A stretch of 64,000 bases of DNA from JBGPGW01 sp046349515. Its GTDB lineage: Bacteria; Pseudomonadota; Alphaproteobacteria; CADEGL01. The DNA lies in assembly GCA_046349515.1 (NCBI GenBank), contig JAXMCE010000002.1, positions 372,001 through 436,000 of the forward strand, in the 5' to 3' direction. The notes below the pieces were generated by a model that was given only the letters and a program-made list of their open reading frames with translations, was not told the origin of the DNA and made no database searches. The translations under genes and the position numbers were made by a program. Shown piece by piece: positions 8,520 to 19,070 of the stretch (the stretch's first letter is position 1; every line of letters begins with the position of its first letter).

Positions 8520-9926
8520 CTAGACGTGGATCGCGCGACCTGCGACGGCGAGGGCCGCTTCCTTGACCGCCTCATTCAAGGTCGGGTGCGCGTGGCAGCT
8601 TCGCGCGATGTCCTCGGCTGAGCCGCCGAATTCCATCGCGATCGCGCATTCATGGATCACCGTGCCGGCGTCGGGTCCAAGGATGTGGACGCCCAGAACG
8701 CGGTCGGACTTCGCATCGGCCAGAATCTTGACGAGCCCATCCGTCTCCGCATTGGCCCGCGCACGGCTGTTGGCGAGGAAGGGAAACTTGCCGACCTTGT
8801 AGTCGACCTTCGCTTCCTTGAGCTGCTCCTCGGTCTTGCCGACGGTCGCCACCTCGGGCCAGGTGTAGACGACGCCCGGGATCGCGTCGTAGTTCACATG
8901 CCCTTTCACTCCGGCCATGCGCTCGACCGCGACGACTCCTTCGTCTTCGGCCTTGTGCGCGAGCATGGGGCCGGGCCGCACGTCGCCGATGGCGTAGATG
9001 CCCGGGACGTTCGTCTCGAAATGCTCGTTGGTCGTGATGAAGCCGCGATTGTCACGCGCGACGCCCAAGGCATCGAGCCCGAGACCTTCGGTATAAGGCC
9101 TGCGCCCGATCGCGAGCAGGACCACATCGGCCTCGATCGTCTCGCCCGCCCCGCCCTTCGCCGGCTCGATCGCAACCGCGACGCTCGCGCCATTGGGCTT
9201 GGCGCTCGTGACCTTCGTGCCCAGGCGGAACGCCATGCCTTGCTTCGTGAGCACGCGCTGGAACTGCTGGCTCATCTCGAGGTCCATGCCGGGCGTGATT
9301 CGGTCGAGGAACTCGACGACGGTGACCTTGGATCCCAAGCGCCCCCAGACCGAGCCCATCTCGAGGCCGATATAGCCGGCACCGATGACGAGGAGCCGCT
9401 CCGGCACCTTGGGAAGCGCGAGCGCGCCCGTCGAGGTCACAATCCGCGTCTCGTCCACCGCGACACCCGGCAGCGGCATCGAATCCGAACCCGTCGCGAT
9501 GAGAATGCGCTTGGCCTTGAGGACGCTGGCCTTGCCGTCGGCCGCCTTGACCGTCACTTCGCCCACGGCGCTGATCGTCGCCGTGCCGGCAACATGGGTG
9601 ACCTTGTTTTTCTTGAAGAGGAAGGCGATGCCCTTGGTGAGATCGCCCACGACCTTGTCCTTCCGCGCCATCATGGCGGGGAGGTCGAGCTCGACACCGG
9701 CGAGCTTCACGCCATGCTGGGCCAGGCCGTGCTTGGCTTCGGCGTACTTCTCCGACGACTGCAGGAGGGCCTTCGACGGAATGCAGCCGACATTGAGGCA
9801 CGTGCCCCCGAGCGTTGTCCGCTTCTCCACGCACGCGACCGACATGCCGAGCTGCGCCGCGCGGATCGCCGCGACATAACCACCCGGCCCGCCCCCGATC
9901 ACGACGAGATCGAATGACTCGCTCAT
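8520..9926 (-). CDS. lpdA: Dihydrolipoyl dehydrogenase (E3)
   Basis: FAD-dependent E3 subunit that reoxidises dihydrolipoamide in the 2-oxoglutarate (and possibly pyruvate) dehydrogenase complex. 468 residues, normal length. Seen: FAD-binding GGGPGGYVAAIRAAQLG (11-27), the redox disulfide GGTCLNVGCIPSK with C43 and C48, an NAD-binding GAGYIGLEMGSVWGRLG, and the C-terminal His-Glu pair in HAHPTLNEAVKEAAL. Ribosome-binding GGGAG precedes ATG 9926. Last gene of the mdh-sucCDAB-lpd run, 39 bases after sucB. Confidence 0.96.
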   Translation of the reverse strand: MSESFDLVVIGGGPGGYVAAIRAAQLGMSVACVEKRTTLGGTCLNVGCIPSKALLQSSEKYAEAKHGLAQHGVKLAGVELDLPAMMARKDKVVGDLTKGIAFLFKKNKVTHVAGTATISAVGEVTVKAADGKASVLKAKRILIATGSDSMPLPGVAVDETRIVTSTGALALPKVPERLLVIGAGYIGLEMGSVWGRLGSKVTVVEFLDRITPGMDLEMSQQFQRVLTKQGMAFRLGTKVTSAKPNGASVAVAIEPAKGGAGETIEADVVLLAIGRRPYTEGLGLDALGVARDNRGFITTNEHFETNVPGIYAIGDVRPGPMLAHKAEDEGVVAVERMAGVKGHVNYDAIPGVVYTWPEVATVGKTEEQLKEAKVDYKVGKFPFLANSRARANAETDGLVKILADAKSDRVLGVHILGPDAGTVIHECAIAMEFGGSAEDIARSCHAHPTLNEAVKEAALAVAGRAIHV

Positions 9927-9965
9927 GGCCTGCTCCCTTCGCGGATCACGCTGTCCGCAGCCTTC

Positions 9966-11201
9966 CTACATCGCCAGCATGATGCGCTGCGGGTCTTCGA
10001 TGCATTCCTTGATCCGGACGAGGAAGCCTACCGCCTCCCGTCCGTCGATGATGCGGTGGTCGTAGGACAGGGCCAGATACATCATGGGCCGCACTTCGAC
10101 CTTATCGCCGATCGCGACCGGGCGCGGCTGGATCTTGTGCATGCCGAGGATTCCCGACTGCGGCGGATTGAGGATGGGCGTCGAGAGAAGCGAGCCGTAG
10201 ATCCCGCCGTTCGAGATCGTGAACGTGCCGCCCGTCAGCTCATCGATCGTGAGCTTGCCGTCGCGCGCGCGCTTGCCCAGCTCCGCGATCGTCTTTTCGA
10301 TCTCGGCGAAGCTCATGGCGTCCGCATCGCGCAGCACCGGAACCACCAGCCCCTGGGGCGTGCCGACCGCGACGCCGATGTCGTAGTGATTCTTGTAGAC
10401 GATGTCGTCGCCGTCGATCTCGGCATTGACCGCCGGAAACTCCTTCAAGGCCACGATCGCGGCCTTGACGAAGAACGACATGAAGCCGAGACGCACGCCG
10501 TGCCGCTTCTCGAAGGACTCGCGATACTGGGTGCGCGCCTCGTTCACCTTGCCCATATCCGCCTCGTTAAAGGTGGTGAGCATGGCGGCGGTGTTCTGCG
10601 CTTCCTTGAGCCGTTCGGCCACGCGCTTCCTGAGCCGCGTCATGCGCACGCGCTCCTCGCGCGCGCCCGCGGGCCGCGGCGGTTTCGCGGCGGCAGGAGC
10701 CGCTGGCTGGGCCGCCGGCGCTTGCACCGGTGGCTTGGCTTTCGTCTCGATGTAGCCGAGCACGTCGCCCTTGGTCAGGCGCCCGTCCTTGCCGGACGGG
10801 GGAATCGTTCCGGCGTCGAGCTTGTTCTCCTCGACGAGGCGGCGAACGGAGGGAGCGAGCGGCTCGGCCGTCGCGCTGGCGGGAGCGGCCGGGGGTTTCG
10901 GCGCGGCTGCAGGCGTCGCCGGTTTCGCGGCCTTCACGGCCCCTTCGGCCGGAAGCTTGATCCCGCCTTCGCCGATGAGGCCGAGGAGCGTACCGACGGC
11001 CACGTTCTCCCCTTCCGCCACGCGGATCTCGGAGAGCGTGCCGGCCGATTTCGCGTTCACCTCGATCGTGACCTTGTCGGTCTCGAGCTCGACCACGGGC
11101 TCGTCCTGGTCGACATGTTGGCCCACGGCCTTGAACCAGCGCGCGACCGTCGCCTCGGTGACCGATTCACCCAGCGGAGGGACTGTGATCTCCGTCGCCA
11201 T
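9966..11201 (-). CDS. sucB: 2-oxoglutarate dehydrogenase E2, dihydrolipoyl succinyltransferase
   Basis: E2 core of the 2-oxoglutarate dehydrogenase complex. 411 residues. The N-terminal lipoyl domain carries ELETDKVTIEV with lipoylated K43. After an Ala/Pro linker comes the E3-binding domain (APSVRRLVEENKLDAGTIP, about 115-150), a second Ala/Pro-rich linker, and the acyltransferase domain ending in the catalytic motif SYDHRIIDGREAVGF. The start ATG 11201 has AAGGAG upstream and gives the canonical MATEITVPPLGESV; the longer frame reads back into sucA. Only 38 bases separate it from sucA. Confidence 0.96.
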   Translation of the reverse strand: MATEITVPPLGESVTEATVARWFKAVGQHVDQDEPVVELETDKVTIEVNAKSAGTLSEIRVAEGENVAVGTLLGLIGEGGIKLPAEGAVKAAKPATPAAAPKPPAAPASATAEPLAPSVRRLVEENKLDAGTIPPSGKDGRLTKGDVLGYIETKAKPPVQAPAAQPAAPAAAKPPRPAGAREERVRMTRLRKRVAERLKEAQNTAAMLTTFNEADMGKVNEARTQYRESFEKRHGVRLGFMSFFVKAAIVALKEFPAVNAEIDGDDIVYKNHYDIGVAVGTPQGLVVPVLRDADAMSFAEIEKTIAELGKRARDGKLTIDELTGGTFTISNGGIYGSLLSTPILNPPQSGILGMHKIQPRPVAIGDKVEVRPMMYLALSYDHRIIDGREAVGFLVRIKECIEDPQRIMLAM

Positions 11202-11239
11202 GACCGCAACACTCCTTGGGCCCCGAAGGCCCGTGTCAT

Positions 11240-14086
11240 CTAAAGGGTCAACGCTTCCGTCACGAGCGCCTGCTGCTCGGCCGCATGGCGCTTGGCGCTG
11301 CCGGTCGCGGGAGAGGCGGCCTCGGCCCGCCCGACAAAGCGCACTTCCTTCGCCTTCATCCCCGTTTCGGCCAGAACCGCATTGAGCCGCGGCGCCACGA
11401 ACGTCCAGGCGCCCATGTTCTTGGGCTCCTCCTGGCACCAGACGATGTCCGCGCCCGGCCAGCGCGCGAACTCCTTGGCGAGCACCTCTGCCGGGAACGG
11501 GTAGAGCTGTTCGACGCGGAGAACATAGACGCCGTGGAGACCCTTGGTCTGCCGGGCTTCGATGAGGTCGTAGTAGATCTTGCCCGAGCAAAGGACGACG
11601 CGCTTGATTGCGGAATCGGGATCGGGATCACCGCGGTCCCACAAGATTCGATGGAACGTCGTCCCCGGTCCCATGGCCTCGAGCTTCGAGACCGCGAGTT
11701 TGTGCCGGAGCAGCGACTTCGGCGTCATCACGATGAGCGGCTTGCGGAAGTCGCGCCGGACCTGGCGGCGCAGCGCGTGAAAATAATTGGCCGGTGTCGT
11801 GCAATTGACGACCTGGATGTTGTCCTCGGCGCAAAGCTGGAGATAACGCTCGAGACGCGCCGAGGAATGCTCGGGCCCCTGGCCTTCATAACCGTGCGGC
11901 AGCAGCATCACGAGCCCGGACATCCTCAGCCATTTCGATTCGCCGTTCGCGATGAACTGGTCGACGATGACCTGGGCGCCGTTGGCGAAGTCGCCGAACT
12001 GCGCCTCCCAAAGAACGAGAGCGTGGGGCTCCGCGAGACTGTAGCCATACTCGAAACCAAGCACGGAGAACTCGGCGAGCGGACTGTCGATGACCTCGAC
12101 GGCCGCCTGACCGTCGCGGACATGGCCGAGCGGAAGGTAGCGGGCCTCGCTTGCCTGGTCGACGACGACGGCGTGGCGTTGAGAGAAGGTCCCGCGCCCG
12201 CAATCCTGGCCTGAGAGGCGCACGCGCGTGCCTTCGACCGCGAGCGTCCCGAACGCGAGCGCTTCGCCCGTCGCCCAATCGATCCCTTCGCCCGACTCGA
12301 TCGCCTTGAGGCGCGTGCCGTAGACGCGCAGCAGCTTCCGGTTGGCGTTGAAGCCCTCGGGCACGGCGCAAGCGCGCCGTCCGACCTCGCGCAACACGTC
12401 GAGCGGCACGGCCGTCTCGCCCCGCCGGTCGCCGATCTCGGCCGCCTTGAGGCCGGACCAGTGCCCCTCGAGCCAATCGGCCTTGTTGGGCTTGTAGGTC
12501 TTCGCACCCTCGAAGGCGCGCTCGAATTCCGCGTTCCGGGTCGAGACCATCGAGTCGGCGTCGGCCGCCGCGATCGTCCCCTCCTCCGCGAGACGCTTGG
12601 CATAGATCTGGCGCGTCGTCGGATGCGACTCGATGGTGCGGTACATGAGCGGCTGGGTGAAACTCGGCTCGTCCGCCTCGTTATGTCCGTGACGTCGATA
12701 GCAGAAGAGATCGATCACGACGTCCTTCTGGAAGGTCTGGCGGAAATCCATGGCCAAACGCGCCACATGGACCACCGCTTCCGGGTCGTCGCCATTGACG
12801 TGGAAGATCGGCGCCTGGACGGCCTTTGCCATGTCCGAGCAATAGGGCGTCGAGCGCCCGTAGGACGGCGACGTCGTGAAGCCGATCTGGTTGTTGATGA
12901 TGAGATGGATCGTGCCGCCGGTCCGGTAACCGAAGAGATCGGAATAGCCGAGCACCTCCGCGACGATCCCCTGACCCGCGAAGGCCGCATCACCGTGGAT
13001 GAGCACACCCACGACTTGCTTGCGCGCCCGCTCGATATCGCCCCGCTGCATCTGCTTGGCCCGTACCTTGCCGATGACGACCGGGTCGGCCGCCTCGAGG
13101 TGCGAGGGATTGGCGGTCAGCGAGAGGTGGACCTTCCGTCCGGCGAACTCGCGGTCGGACGACGTACCCAAGTGGTATTTCACGTCGCCCGAGCCTTGGA
13201 CATCGTCGGGGTGGGCGATGTTGCCTTCGAATTCCGAGAAGATCGCCTGGAAGGGCTTTCTCATGACATTGGCGAGGACGTTGAGCCGCCCGCGATGGGC
13301 CATGCCGAGCACGACTTCGTCGATGCCAGTCTCGGCCCCGCGCCAGATGAGCGCCTTCAGTGCGGGAATCGTCGATTCGCCGCCTTCAAGGCCGAAACGC
13401 TTCGTTCCCGTGAACTTCTTGTCGAGAAACAGCTCGAACGTCTCCGCGAGCGTCAGCTCATGGAGAATCCAGCGCTTCTCCTCCGGCGTAAAGCGCGGCC
13501 CGCTGTTCGCCATTTCCATGCGTTCGACGATCCAGGCGCGCTGGTCCGGCTCCTGGATGTGCATGTATTCGACGCCGATCGAGCCGCAATAGACCTCGCG
13601 CAAGCGCGCATAGATCGTCCTGAGAGGCGCGTAGTCGAGGCCGAGCGCATTGTCGACGTAGAACGAGCGGTCGAGGTCGGCCTCGGTGAATCCATAGGTC
13701 TTGGGGTCGAGTTCGGGATAGGTCTTGCGGGCCGCAACCCCCAGCGGATCGAGCTGCGCCTCGAGGTGGCCGCGCACGCGATAGGAGCGCACGAGCACGC
13801 GGGCGCGAATCGCCTCGACCGCAGCCGCCCGGACCGCGTCGGCCGACACGGGCGCCGCGGCCGGCCGTGCCGCGCCACCATTGACGCCGATGACGGCGGT
13901 CTCTCGCGGCGCCCAGCTCGCGCCCTGGAGGTCGAGAAGAATGGCCCGCGCGTCGTCGCCGAGATCCTTGAAGAACGCCGTCCAGCTCGGATCGACCGAG
14001 GACGGGTCGCTCAGGTAGCACTGGTAGAGCTGCGCGACGAACGTCGTGTTGCCGCTGTTGAGAAAGGCCTCTCGATTCGCCGTCAT
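11240..14086 (-). CDS. sucA: 2-oxoglutarate dehydrogenase E1
   Basis: Thiamine-diphosphate-dependent E1 of the 2-oxoglutarate dehydrogenase complex, 948 residues, which matches the family. Seen: the N-terminal FLNSGNTTFVAQLYQCYL segment, SYRVRGHLEAQLDPLG, GMAHRGRLNVLANV, the ThDP/Mg region HGDAAFAGQGIVAEVL, and the C-terminal QEEPKNMGAWTFVAPRL. The start ATG 14086 is chosen from the E1 N-terminus; a longer frame extends 60 codons upstream into sucD. It lies directly downstream of sucD with a 37-base gap. Long antisense frames across it, the largest 560 codons, are shadows. Confidence 0.96.
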   Translation of the reverse strand: MTANREAFLNSGNTTFVAQLYQCYLSDPSSVDPSWTAFFKDLGDDARAILLDLQGASWAPRETAVIGVNGGAARPAAAPVSADAVRAAAVEAIRARVLVRSYRVRGHLEAQLDPLGVAARKTYPELDPKTYGFTEADLDRSFYVDNALGLDYAPLRTIYARLREVYCGSIGVEYMHIQEPDQRAWIVERMEMANSGPRFTPEEKRWILHELTLAETFELFLDKKFTGTKRFGLEGGESTIPALKALIWRGAETGIDEVVLGMAHRGRLNVLANVMRKPFQAIFSEFEGNIAHPDDVQGSGDVKYHLGTSSDREFAGRKVHLSLTANPSHLEAADPVVIGKVRAKQMQRGDIERARKQVVGVLIHGDAAFAGQGIVAEVLGYSDLFGYRTGGTIHLIINNQIGFTTSPSYGRSTPYCSDMAKAVQAPIFHVNGDDPEAVVHVARLAMDFRQTFQKDVVIDLFCYRRHGHNEADEPSFTQPLMYRTIESHPTTRQIYAKRLAEEGTIAAADADSMVSTRNAEFERAFEGAKTYKPNKADWLEGHWSGLKAAEIGDRRGETAVPLDVLREVGRRACAVPEGFNANRKLLRVYGTRLKAIESGEGIDWATGEALAFGTLAVEGTRVRLSGQDCGRGTFSQRHAVVVDQASEARYLPLGHVRDGQAAVEVIDSPLAEFSVLGFEYGYSLAEPHALVLWEAQFGDFANGAQVIVDQFIANGESKWLRMSGLVMLLPHGYEGQGPEHSSARLERYLQLCAEDNIQVVNCTTPANYFHALRRQVRRDFRKPLIVMTPKSLLRHKLAVSKLEAMGPGTTFHRILWDRGDPDPDSAIKRVVLCSGKIYYDLIEARQTKGLHGVYVLRVEQLYPFPAEVLAKEFARWPGADIVWCQEEPKNMGAWTFVAPRLNAVLAETGMKAKEVRFVGRAEAASPATGSAKRHAAEQQALVTEALTL

Positions 14087-14123
14087 GACGATGCCTCGTG
14101 GCTCACCGGCCGACCCGCACGCC

Positions 14124-15007
<884 letters not shown>

Positions 15008-15008
<1 letters not shown>

Positions 15009-16177
15009 TACGCGGCCTCCTTCACGGACTTGACGACCTTGTCCGCGGCATCGGCCAGATCGTCGGCCGCGAGGATGCGCAGGCCCGAGCCCGCCAGAAT
15101 GGCCTTGCCCTGGTCCATGTTCGTGCCGACGAGGCGCACGACCAGAGGAACCGAAAGCTTGAGCTCGCGCGCCGCGGCGACAACGCCCTCGGCGATGACG
15201 TCGCAGCGGACGATCCCGCCGAAAATATTGACGAGGATTCCTTTTACATTCGGATCCGAGAGGATGAGCTTGAAGGCCGCCGCGACGCGTTCCTTGGTGG
15301 CGCCACCCCCGACGTCGAGGAAGTTCGCGGGCTCGCCGCCATAGAGCTTGATGATGTCCATGGTCGCCATGGCGAGACCTGCGCCATTGACCATGCAGCC
15401 GATGTTGCCGTCGAGCTTGACGTAGTTGAGGTTGTACTTGCCTGCTTCGTGCTCGGTCGGGTCGATCTCGTTCAAGTCTTCGAGTGCCGCCACATCCTTT
15501 TGGCGGTAGAGCGCGTTGTCGTCGAAATTCATCTTGGCGTCGAGCGCGATGACCTCGCCCGCGCCCGTGACCACCAACGGATTGACCTCGACAAGGCTCG
15601 CGTCGAGCTGAGTGAAGGCCCGGTAGAGCGCCACGAGGAACTTGGCTGCCGACTTCACCTGGTCGCCTTCAAGGCCGAGGCCGTAGGCGATCCGTCTCGC
15701 GTGGAATCCCTGCATGCCAGCCGCCGGGTCGACCGCGACGCGGATGATCTTCTCGGGCGTCTTCTTCGCGACCTCTTCGATCTCCATGCCGCCTTCGGTC
15801 GAGGCCATGAAGGTGATGCGGCTCGTCTGCCGGTCGAGCAAAACACCGAGATAAAGCTCGCGCTTGATGTCGCAGCCTTCCTCGATGTAAACGCGCTTCA
15901 CGACGCGGCCCGCGGGACCAGTCTGGTGCGTCACGAGCGTCGAGCCCAGCATGCGCTTCGCCGCCGCCACGACATCCTCGACCGATTTGACGACCTTGAC
16001 GCCGCCGGCCTTGCCACGCCCGCCTGCGTGAATCTGCGCCTTCACGACCCAGATCGGCCCGCCCAACTCGCGCGCGGCGGCACCAGCCTCCTCGGCCGTG
16101 AACGCCGCGCGCCCCTTGGGCACGGCGACGCCGAAGCGGGCCAACAATTCCTTCGCCTGATGCTCGTGGATGTTCAT
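15008..16177 (-). CDS. sucC: Succinyl-CoA ligase beta subunit
   Basis: ATP-grasp beta subunit of succinyl-CoA synthetase, 389 residues. It begins with the conserved MNIHEHQAKELLARFGV. The ATP-grasp core includes VKAQIHAGGRGKAGGVKV (about 45-62) and the C-terminal segment has VNIFGGIVRCDVIAEGVV. Stop and sucD start overlap by one base. A perfect TTAA-N7-TTAA palindrome lies 65-79 bases upstream of the start, in the gap to mdh, and may control the sucCDAB-lpd part of the run. Confidence 0.97.
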
Positions 16178-16241
16178 CGCAACCTGTCTGTGAAAACTCA
16201 GCCAGCGAACCGATCTCGCCGGCGATAGAAACCTAGTATGG

Positions 16242-16256
16242 TTAACGCGCGCTTAA
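16242..16256. promoter_or_regulatory. CtrA-type box TTAA-N7-TTAA upstream of sucC
   Basis: The 15-mer TTAACGCGCGCTTAA has two TTAA half-sites exactly seven bases apart, the established spacing for the alphaproteobacterial cell-cycle regulator CtrA. It is in the 125-base mdh-sucC gap, 65-79 bases before the sucC start. The match is seen directly; CtrA binding is inference. Confidence 0.4.
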
Positions 16257-16302
16257 AGCCCTGGAATACCGAGACTCTCGATCCCGGACCCGTCAGTCAG
16301 CC

Positions 16303-17289
16303 TTACGCCGGTTTGCCGGCCTTGCGCTGTTCTTCGAGGATGCGCTTGGAGGCCGTCACCAAGGAATCGACCGCCGCGACCGAATGGTCGAACATCTTCT
16401 TCTCTTCGGCGTCGAGCTTGATCTCGATGATCCGCTCGACCCCGCCCGCGCCGATGACGACCGGCACGCCCACATAGAGGCCCTTCACCCCGTATTCGCC
16501 GTTGAGGCAGGCCGCACAAGGAAGAACGCGCTTCTTGTCCTTGAGATAGGACTCCGCCATCTCGATCGCCGACGCCGCCGGCGCGTAGAAGGCCGAGCCC
16601 GTTTTCAAGAGCCCCACGATCTCGGCACCGCCATCGCGCGTCCTCTGCACGATGGCATCGAGGCGCTCTTTCGTCGTCCAGCCCATGGCGATGAGATCGG
16701 GAAGCGGAATGCCCGCGACCGTCGAATAGCGTATGAGCGGCACCATCGTGTCGCCGTGGCCCCCGAGCACGAAGGCGGTCACGTCCTTGACCGACACCTT
16801 GAACTCCTCGGCCAAGAAATGGCGGAAACGCGAGGAATCGAGAACGCCAGCCATGCCGACGACTTGATTGGCCGGCAGCCCCGTGATTTCCCGCATCACC
16901 CAGACCATGGCGTCGAGCGGGTTGGTGATGACGATGACGAAGGCCTTGGGCGCGGTCTTCTTGATGGCGGCGCCGACCGTCGCCATCACGCCCGCATTGA
17001 TCCCGATGAGGTCGTCGCGGCTCATGCCCGGTTTGCGCGGCACGCCGGCGGTCACGATGATGACGTCTGCTCCGGCGATCGCGCCGTAATCGGTGGCGCC
17101 GCCATAGGTCGCATCGAAGCCGAAGACCGGTGCCGACTGGGCGATGTCGAGCGCCTTGCCCTTGGGCATGCCCTCGGTCTGCGGGATGTCGACGAGAACG
17201 ACGTCGCCTAATTCCTTGGCGCCCGCGAGGAGTGCGAGCGTGCCCCCGATCTGTCCCGCGCCGACGAGCGCGATCTTCTTCCGTGCCAT
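16303..17289 (-). CDS. mdh: Malate dehydrogenase
   Basis: NAD-dependent malate dehydrogenase of the lactate-dehydrogenase-like type used by alphaproteobacteria, 328 residues against the usual ~320. The Rossmann motif is VGAGQIGGTLA (9-19) with the NAD-selecting Asp in VVLVDIPQ. The substrate loop has GVPRKPGMSRDDL, the catalytic pair is completed by His in GGHGDTMVPL (about 175), and ITNPLDAMVWVM is present. First gene of the minus-strand TCA run. Divergent from the CoA ligase at 17535 with about 245 bases between. Confidence 0.96.
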   Translation of the reverse strand: MARKKIALVGAGQIGGTLALLAGAKELGDVVLVDIPQTEGMPKGKALDIAQSAPVFGFDATYGGATDYGAIAGADVIIVTAGVPRKPGMSRDDLIGINAGVMATVGAAIKKTAPKAFVIVITNPLDAMVWVMREITGLPANQVVGMAGVLDSSRFRHFLAEEFKVSVKDVTAFVLGGHGDTMVPLIRYSTVAGIPLPDLIAMGWTTKERLDAIVQRTRDGGAEIVGLLKTGSAFYAPAASAIEMAESYLKDKKRVLPCAACLNGEYGVKGLYVGVPVVIGAGGVERIIEIKLDAEEKKMFDHSVAAVDSLVTASKRILEEQRKAGKPA

Positions 17290-17534
17290 CCAGGCTCTCC
17301 GTCAGACTGTGCGACGAACACCGGGCGCCTCGCCCCGCCTCGAGGAGGCCGGCCCGAATGCGCGGCTGTGGTAGCCCGATTTTCCCGAGTTTGCAAGGTT
17401 TTGGCCGGATTCAGCGGTTCTCTGCCACCGCCAAGCCGAACCGGGGGCGGAAGGCCCCGGTTGTCCGGGCGGCCCCCCTCGCTATCATCGCCCGGCGATC
17501 CGGGACGGATCGAAGCCGCGGGCAAGGAGCCTCG

Positions 17535-19070
17535 ATGCAGCCGATCGACCACCTTTTCCGGGGCGCCCGCCTCGATCCGGCCGCCGTCGCCATCGAGTTC
17601 GGCGAGGAGAGTATCACTTACGCCGAGCTGGTAAGGCGCGTGGAAGCCCTCGCCGCGGCCTTCCAGGCGATCGACCCCAGGCCGCAAAGCCGCGTCGGCG
17701 TCTCTGGCTACAACACGCCCGAGCACGTGATCGCCATGCTCGCGGCCTTCGCGGCGGGCAAGGTGTGGGTGCCGCTCAATCCCTTGAACGGACGCGCCGA
17801 GCTCGATGCCTTCATCGCCGCGACCACGCCGTCGATCATCGTGGCCGATGCCAATTGCATGGATCGCTTCACGCCGGGCAGCGCCACCGTGATCCTCGGC
17901 CGCGGGGCGGGCGACGGCGACGACTCGATCGCGAATCTTCTCCAACGACACGATGCCGAGGACCTCGATCGTCCCGACCTCGGACCCGAGGACCTCGTCG
18001 GCATCAAATTCACCGGCGGCTCGACGGGCCGGCCCAAAGGCGTCATGCAGTCGCTCCGCTGCGTCAACACGGTCGTCGCGACGCAGCTCCTCTCGATCGG
18101 ATTCGATTCCACCTCGCGACACTTGCTGGCCTCGCCCATCACCCACGGCACGGGCACCTACATCCTGCCCACTCTCTCCCAAGGCGGACGGTTGGTGATC
18201 ATCGAGCGTGCGCGTGCATCCGACATCCTCGACGCCTTCGAGCATCGTGGCGTGACGGGCGTCTTCCTGCCGCCGACCGTGATCTACAACATCCTGGCCG
18301 AGGACGGCGTCGCCGAGCGCACCTACCCGGCCTTGAGGCACCTCATCTATGCCGGCGCGCCCATGCGCCCCGAGCAGATCCGCGCGGCTCAGCGCGCTTT
18401 CGGACCCGTGATCGAGACCAGCTTCGGGCAGACCGAGGCACCGCAGATCATCACCTATCAGCGCGCGCGTGAGTTCGCGGAGGAGGCGAATCTGGCTTCG
18501 GTCGGCCGTGCGAGTGCCCTCACGCGCGTCGAGATCATGGCGCCCGATGGCCGGATCCTGCCAGCGGGCGAGGAAGGCGAGATCGTCGTCAAAGGCGACA
18601 TCGTGATGAAAGGCTATCTCGACCAGCCCGAGGAGACGGCCAAGACCATCGTCAACGGCTGGCTCCACACGGGCGACATCGGCGTCATCGATTCGCGCGG
18701 CTATCTCTTCATCAAGGGCCGGTCGCGCGAGGTCATCATCAGCGGCGGGTTCAACGTCTATCCGGCCGACGTCGAAGGCGCGCTTGGCCGGCATGCGAGC
18801 GTCAAGGAGTGCGTCGTCTTCGGCGTCGAGGATGCGAAGTGGGGCGAACGCGTCGAGGCCGCTGTCGAGCTGCACGACGGCGCGACCGCCACGGCCGAGG
18901 CGCTCACCGCCTTTGTCCGCGAGCTCCTCGGCCCGATCAAGACGCCCAAGGCCATCCACATCCTTGACCAGCTCCCGCGGAGCCCCGTCGGCAAAGTCTT
19001 GCGCCGCGAGACCAAGGCGATCGTCCATGGCACATCGAAAGATCAACGACGAGCGGAGAGACGAGCGTGA
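17535..19070 (+). CDS. AMP-dependent acyl-CoA ligase
   Basis: 511-residue adenylate-forming ligase of the acyl/aryl-CoA synthetase type. Seen: P-loop IKFTGGSTGRPKGVMQS (about 155-171), ETSFGQTEAPQI, the GWLHTGDIGVIDSRGYLFIKG segment, SGGFNVYPADVE (A8 hinge region) and C-terminal Lys in PRSPVGKVLRRE (about 485). Start ATG 17535 sits behind AAGGAG; the open frame runs further back without a plausible N-terminus. Its last four bases overlap the next gene in a GTGA junction. It probably makes the CoA ester handled by the adjacent lyase-like protein; the acid is unknown. Confidence 0.88.
   Translation: MQPIDHLFRGARLDPAAVAIEFGEESITYAELVRRVEALAAAFQAIDPRPQSRVGVSGYNTPEHVIAMLAAFAAGKVWVPLNPLNGRAELDAFIAATTPSIIVADANCMDRFTPGSATVILGRGAGDGDDSIANLLQRHDAEDLDRPDLGPEDLVGIKFTGGSTGRPKGVMQSLRCVNTVVATQLLSIGFDSTSRHLLASPITHGTGTYILPTLSQGGRLVIIERARASDILDAFEHRGVTGVFLPPTVIYNILAEDGVAERTYPALRHLIYAGAPMRPEQIRAAQRAFGPVIETSFGQTEAPQIITYQRAREFAEEANLASVGRASALTRVEIMAPDGRILPAGEEGEIVVKGDIVMKGYLDQPEETAKTIVNGWLHTGDIGVIDSRGYLFIKGRSREVIISGGFNVYPADVEGALGRHASVKECVVFGVEDAKWGERVEAAVELHDGATATAEALTAFVRELLGPIKTPKAIHILDQLPRSPVGKVLRRETKAIVHGTSKDQRRAERRA

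Noticed and set aside
17208..19046. 612-codon minus-strand open frame
   Set aside because: Antisense to the acyl-CoA ligase, which has the complete adenylation motifs and a good ribosome-binding site.
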